A stretch of 64,000 nt of DNA, from positions 1 through 64,000 of the forward strand of contig NZ_FTOT01000004.1 of NCBI RefSeq assembly GCF_900156815.1, read 5' to 3'. The notes beneath the pieces were generated by a model, which was not told the origin of the DNA, did not search any database, and saw nothing but the letters and a program-made list of their open reading frames with translations. Source of the DNA: Gemmobacter megaterium (GTDB taxonomy: Bacteria > Pseudomonadota > Alphaproteobacteria > Rhodobacterales > Rhodobacteraceae). The position numbers and the translations under genes are program-made. Positions 63,634-64,000 of this stretch are shown piece after piece (within the stretch, counting starts at the first letter, position 1; the number at the start of each line of letters is the position of its first letter).

Positions 63634-64000
63634 CTAGAACACCGACCGGATCCCGAAGGCGATGCCCAGATCGCGCCCGTCATACAGCTTCACGTTGGAG
63701 GCGTTGCGGCTGGCCCGCAGATCCACCATGGGGGCAAACCCCATGTAGTCGAGTTTCTGGAATGTCACGGAAACGCCGGCATCCAGCCGCAAATCGCGCC
63801 GCCCCTGCGGTGCCAGCATCGACGGATCATATCTGCGCCCCTCGATGCCCAGCGAGGTTTCAATCCGCACCCCGGCCATCGGCGTGGCGGGTTCCCAGCC
63901 GATCCGGCCCATCAGCGCCTTGTGCCGGGTGTCCAGGCTGGCCGCTTCGGTGTGGCGCGCGCCAAGGCTCAGGCGCAGACGGGCACCGGACTCGAGGTGC
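63634..64000 (-). CDS. SLAM/DUF560-like outer-membrane barrel protein, C-terminal part
   Basis: The open frame enters from the window edge and ends at 63634; about 121 residues are visible. Alternating strands (RLRLSLGARHTEAASLDTRH; GVRIETSLGIEGRRYD; GVSVTFQKLDYMGFAPMVDL) end with KLYDGRDLGIAFGIRSVF, a C-terminal Phe as in outer-membrane beta-barrels. The GFAPMVDLRASRNASNVKLYD stretch resembles the end of surface lipoprotein assembly modifier (DUF560) proteins. The N-terminal TPR part expected of that family is outside the window. Confidence 0.55.
   Translation of the reverse strand, partial: HLESGARLRLSLGARHTEAASLDTRHKALMGRIGWEPATPMAGVRIETSLGIEGRRYDPSMLAPQGRRDLRLDAGVSVTFQKLDYMGFAPMVDLRASRNASNVKLYDGRDLGIAFGIRSVF

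Overview
The window reads as chromosomal DNA of a high-GC alphaproteobacterium, most likely Rhodobacteraceae. Pointers are the aerobic cobaltochelatase pair CobS/CobT, an alpha-type SspB, a tad pilus locus with an OmpA-domain gene, a PmtA-like methyltransferase next to a Psd/PssA pathway, and short intergenic repeats built on TTCATCTTGCC...AAATACC. Assignment is by protein recognition only; no database search was possible.

Layout. 0-1 kb: nested insertion-sequence wreckage, the end of an IS5-family element inside a 5'-truncated IS3-family element. 1.2-4.2 kb: an L,D-transpeptidase, then kynA and kynU (tryptophan to kynurenine to anthranilate). 4.3-7.5 kb: PdeM phosphoesterase and an Lhr-type helicase, half of the 'ligase-associated' DNA repair set. 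7.6-18 kb: DinB-like protein, orphan PotD-like binding protein, aminopeptidase P, TerB-like protein, cobT, FMN reductase, OpgC-like membrane protein, cobS. 18-19.5 kb: pssA and psd (phosphatidylethanolamine synthesis). 19.5-22 kb: the other half of the ligase-associated set, an intact MBL-fold exonuclease and a ligase homologue that has lost its catalytic motifs.

22.4-28.4 kb is a compact forward block: circularly permuted ATP-grasp, alpha-E protein, transglutaminase-like protease, Anbu (proteasome-related peptidase), a von Willebrand-like DUF1194 protein, SspB and a PmtA-like methyltransferase. The first four genes form the predicted peptide-ligase/protease system that is biochemically unresolved and is the best candidate here for an undescribed system. 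28.5-31 kb: fumC and three small genes. 31.3-40.2 kb: tad pilus assembly genes (secretin, OmpA-like, CpaE, TadA, TadB, TadC, two TPR lipoproteins, prepilin peptidase), without flp, cpaB or tadE/F/G; a strong terminator divides the locus after the OmpA gene. 40.3-45.8 kb: pepF, ftsB, an AidB-like acyl-CoA dehydrogenase and metY.

46.1-49.6 kb is the remnant of an integrated element at a tRNA-Thr(GGT): an apparently intact tyrosine integrase, an IS256-family fragment and truncated DUF3987 cargo. 49.7-51.3 kb: an amino-acid ABC binding protein and permease. 51.2-54.6 kb: P450, a membrane alpha/beta-hydrolase-like protein and CcdA on the minus strand. 54.7-57.5 kb: RNase E. 58-61.2 kb: a DctB/DctD-like two-component pair whose regulator lacks the GAFTGA loop. 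61.2-64 kb: purQ, a conserved protein of unknown function, gloA, and the C-terminal end of a SLAM-like outer-membrane barrel running off the window.
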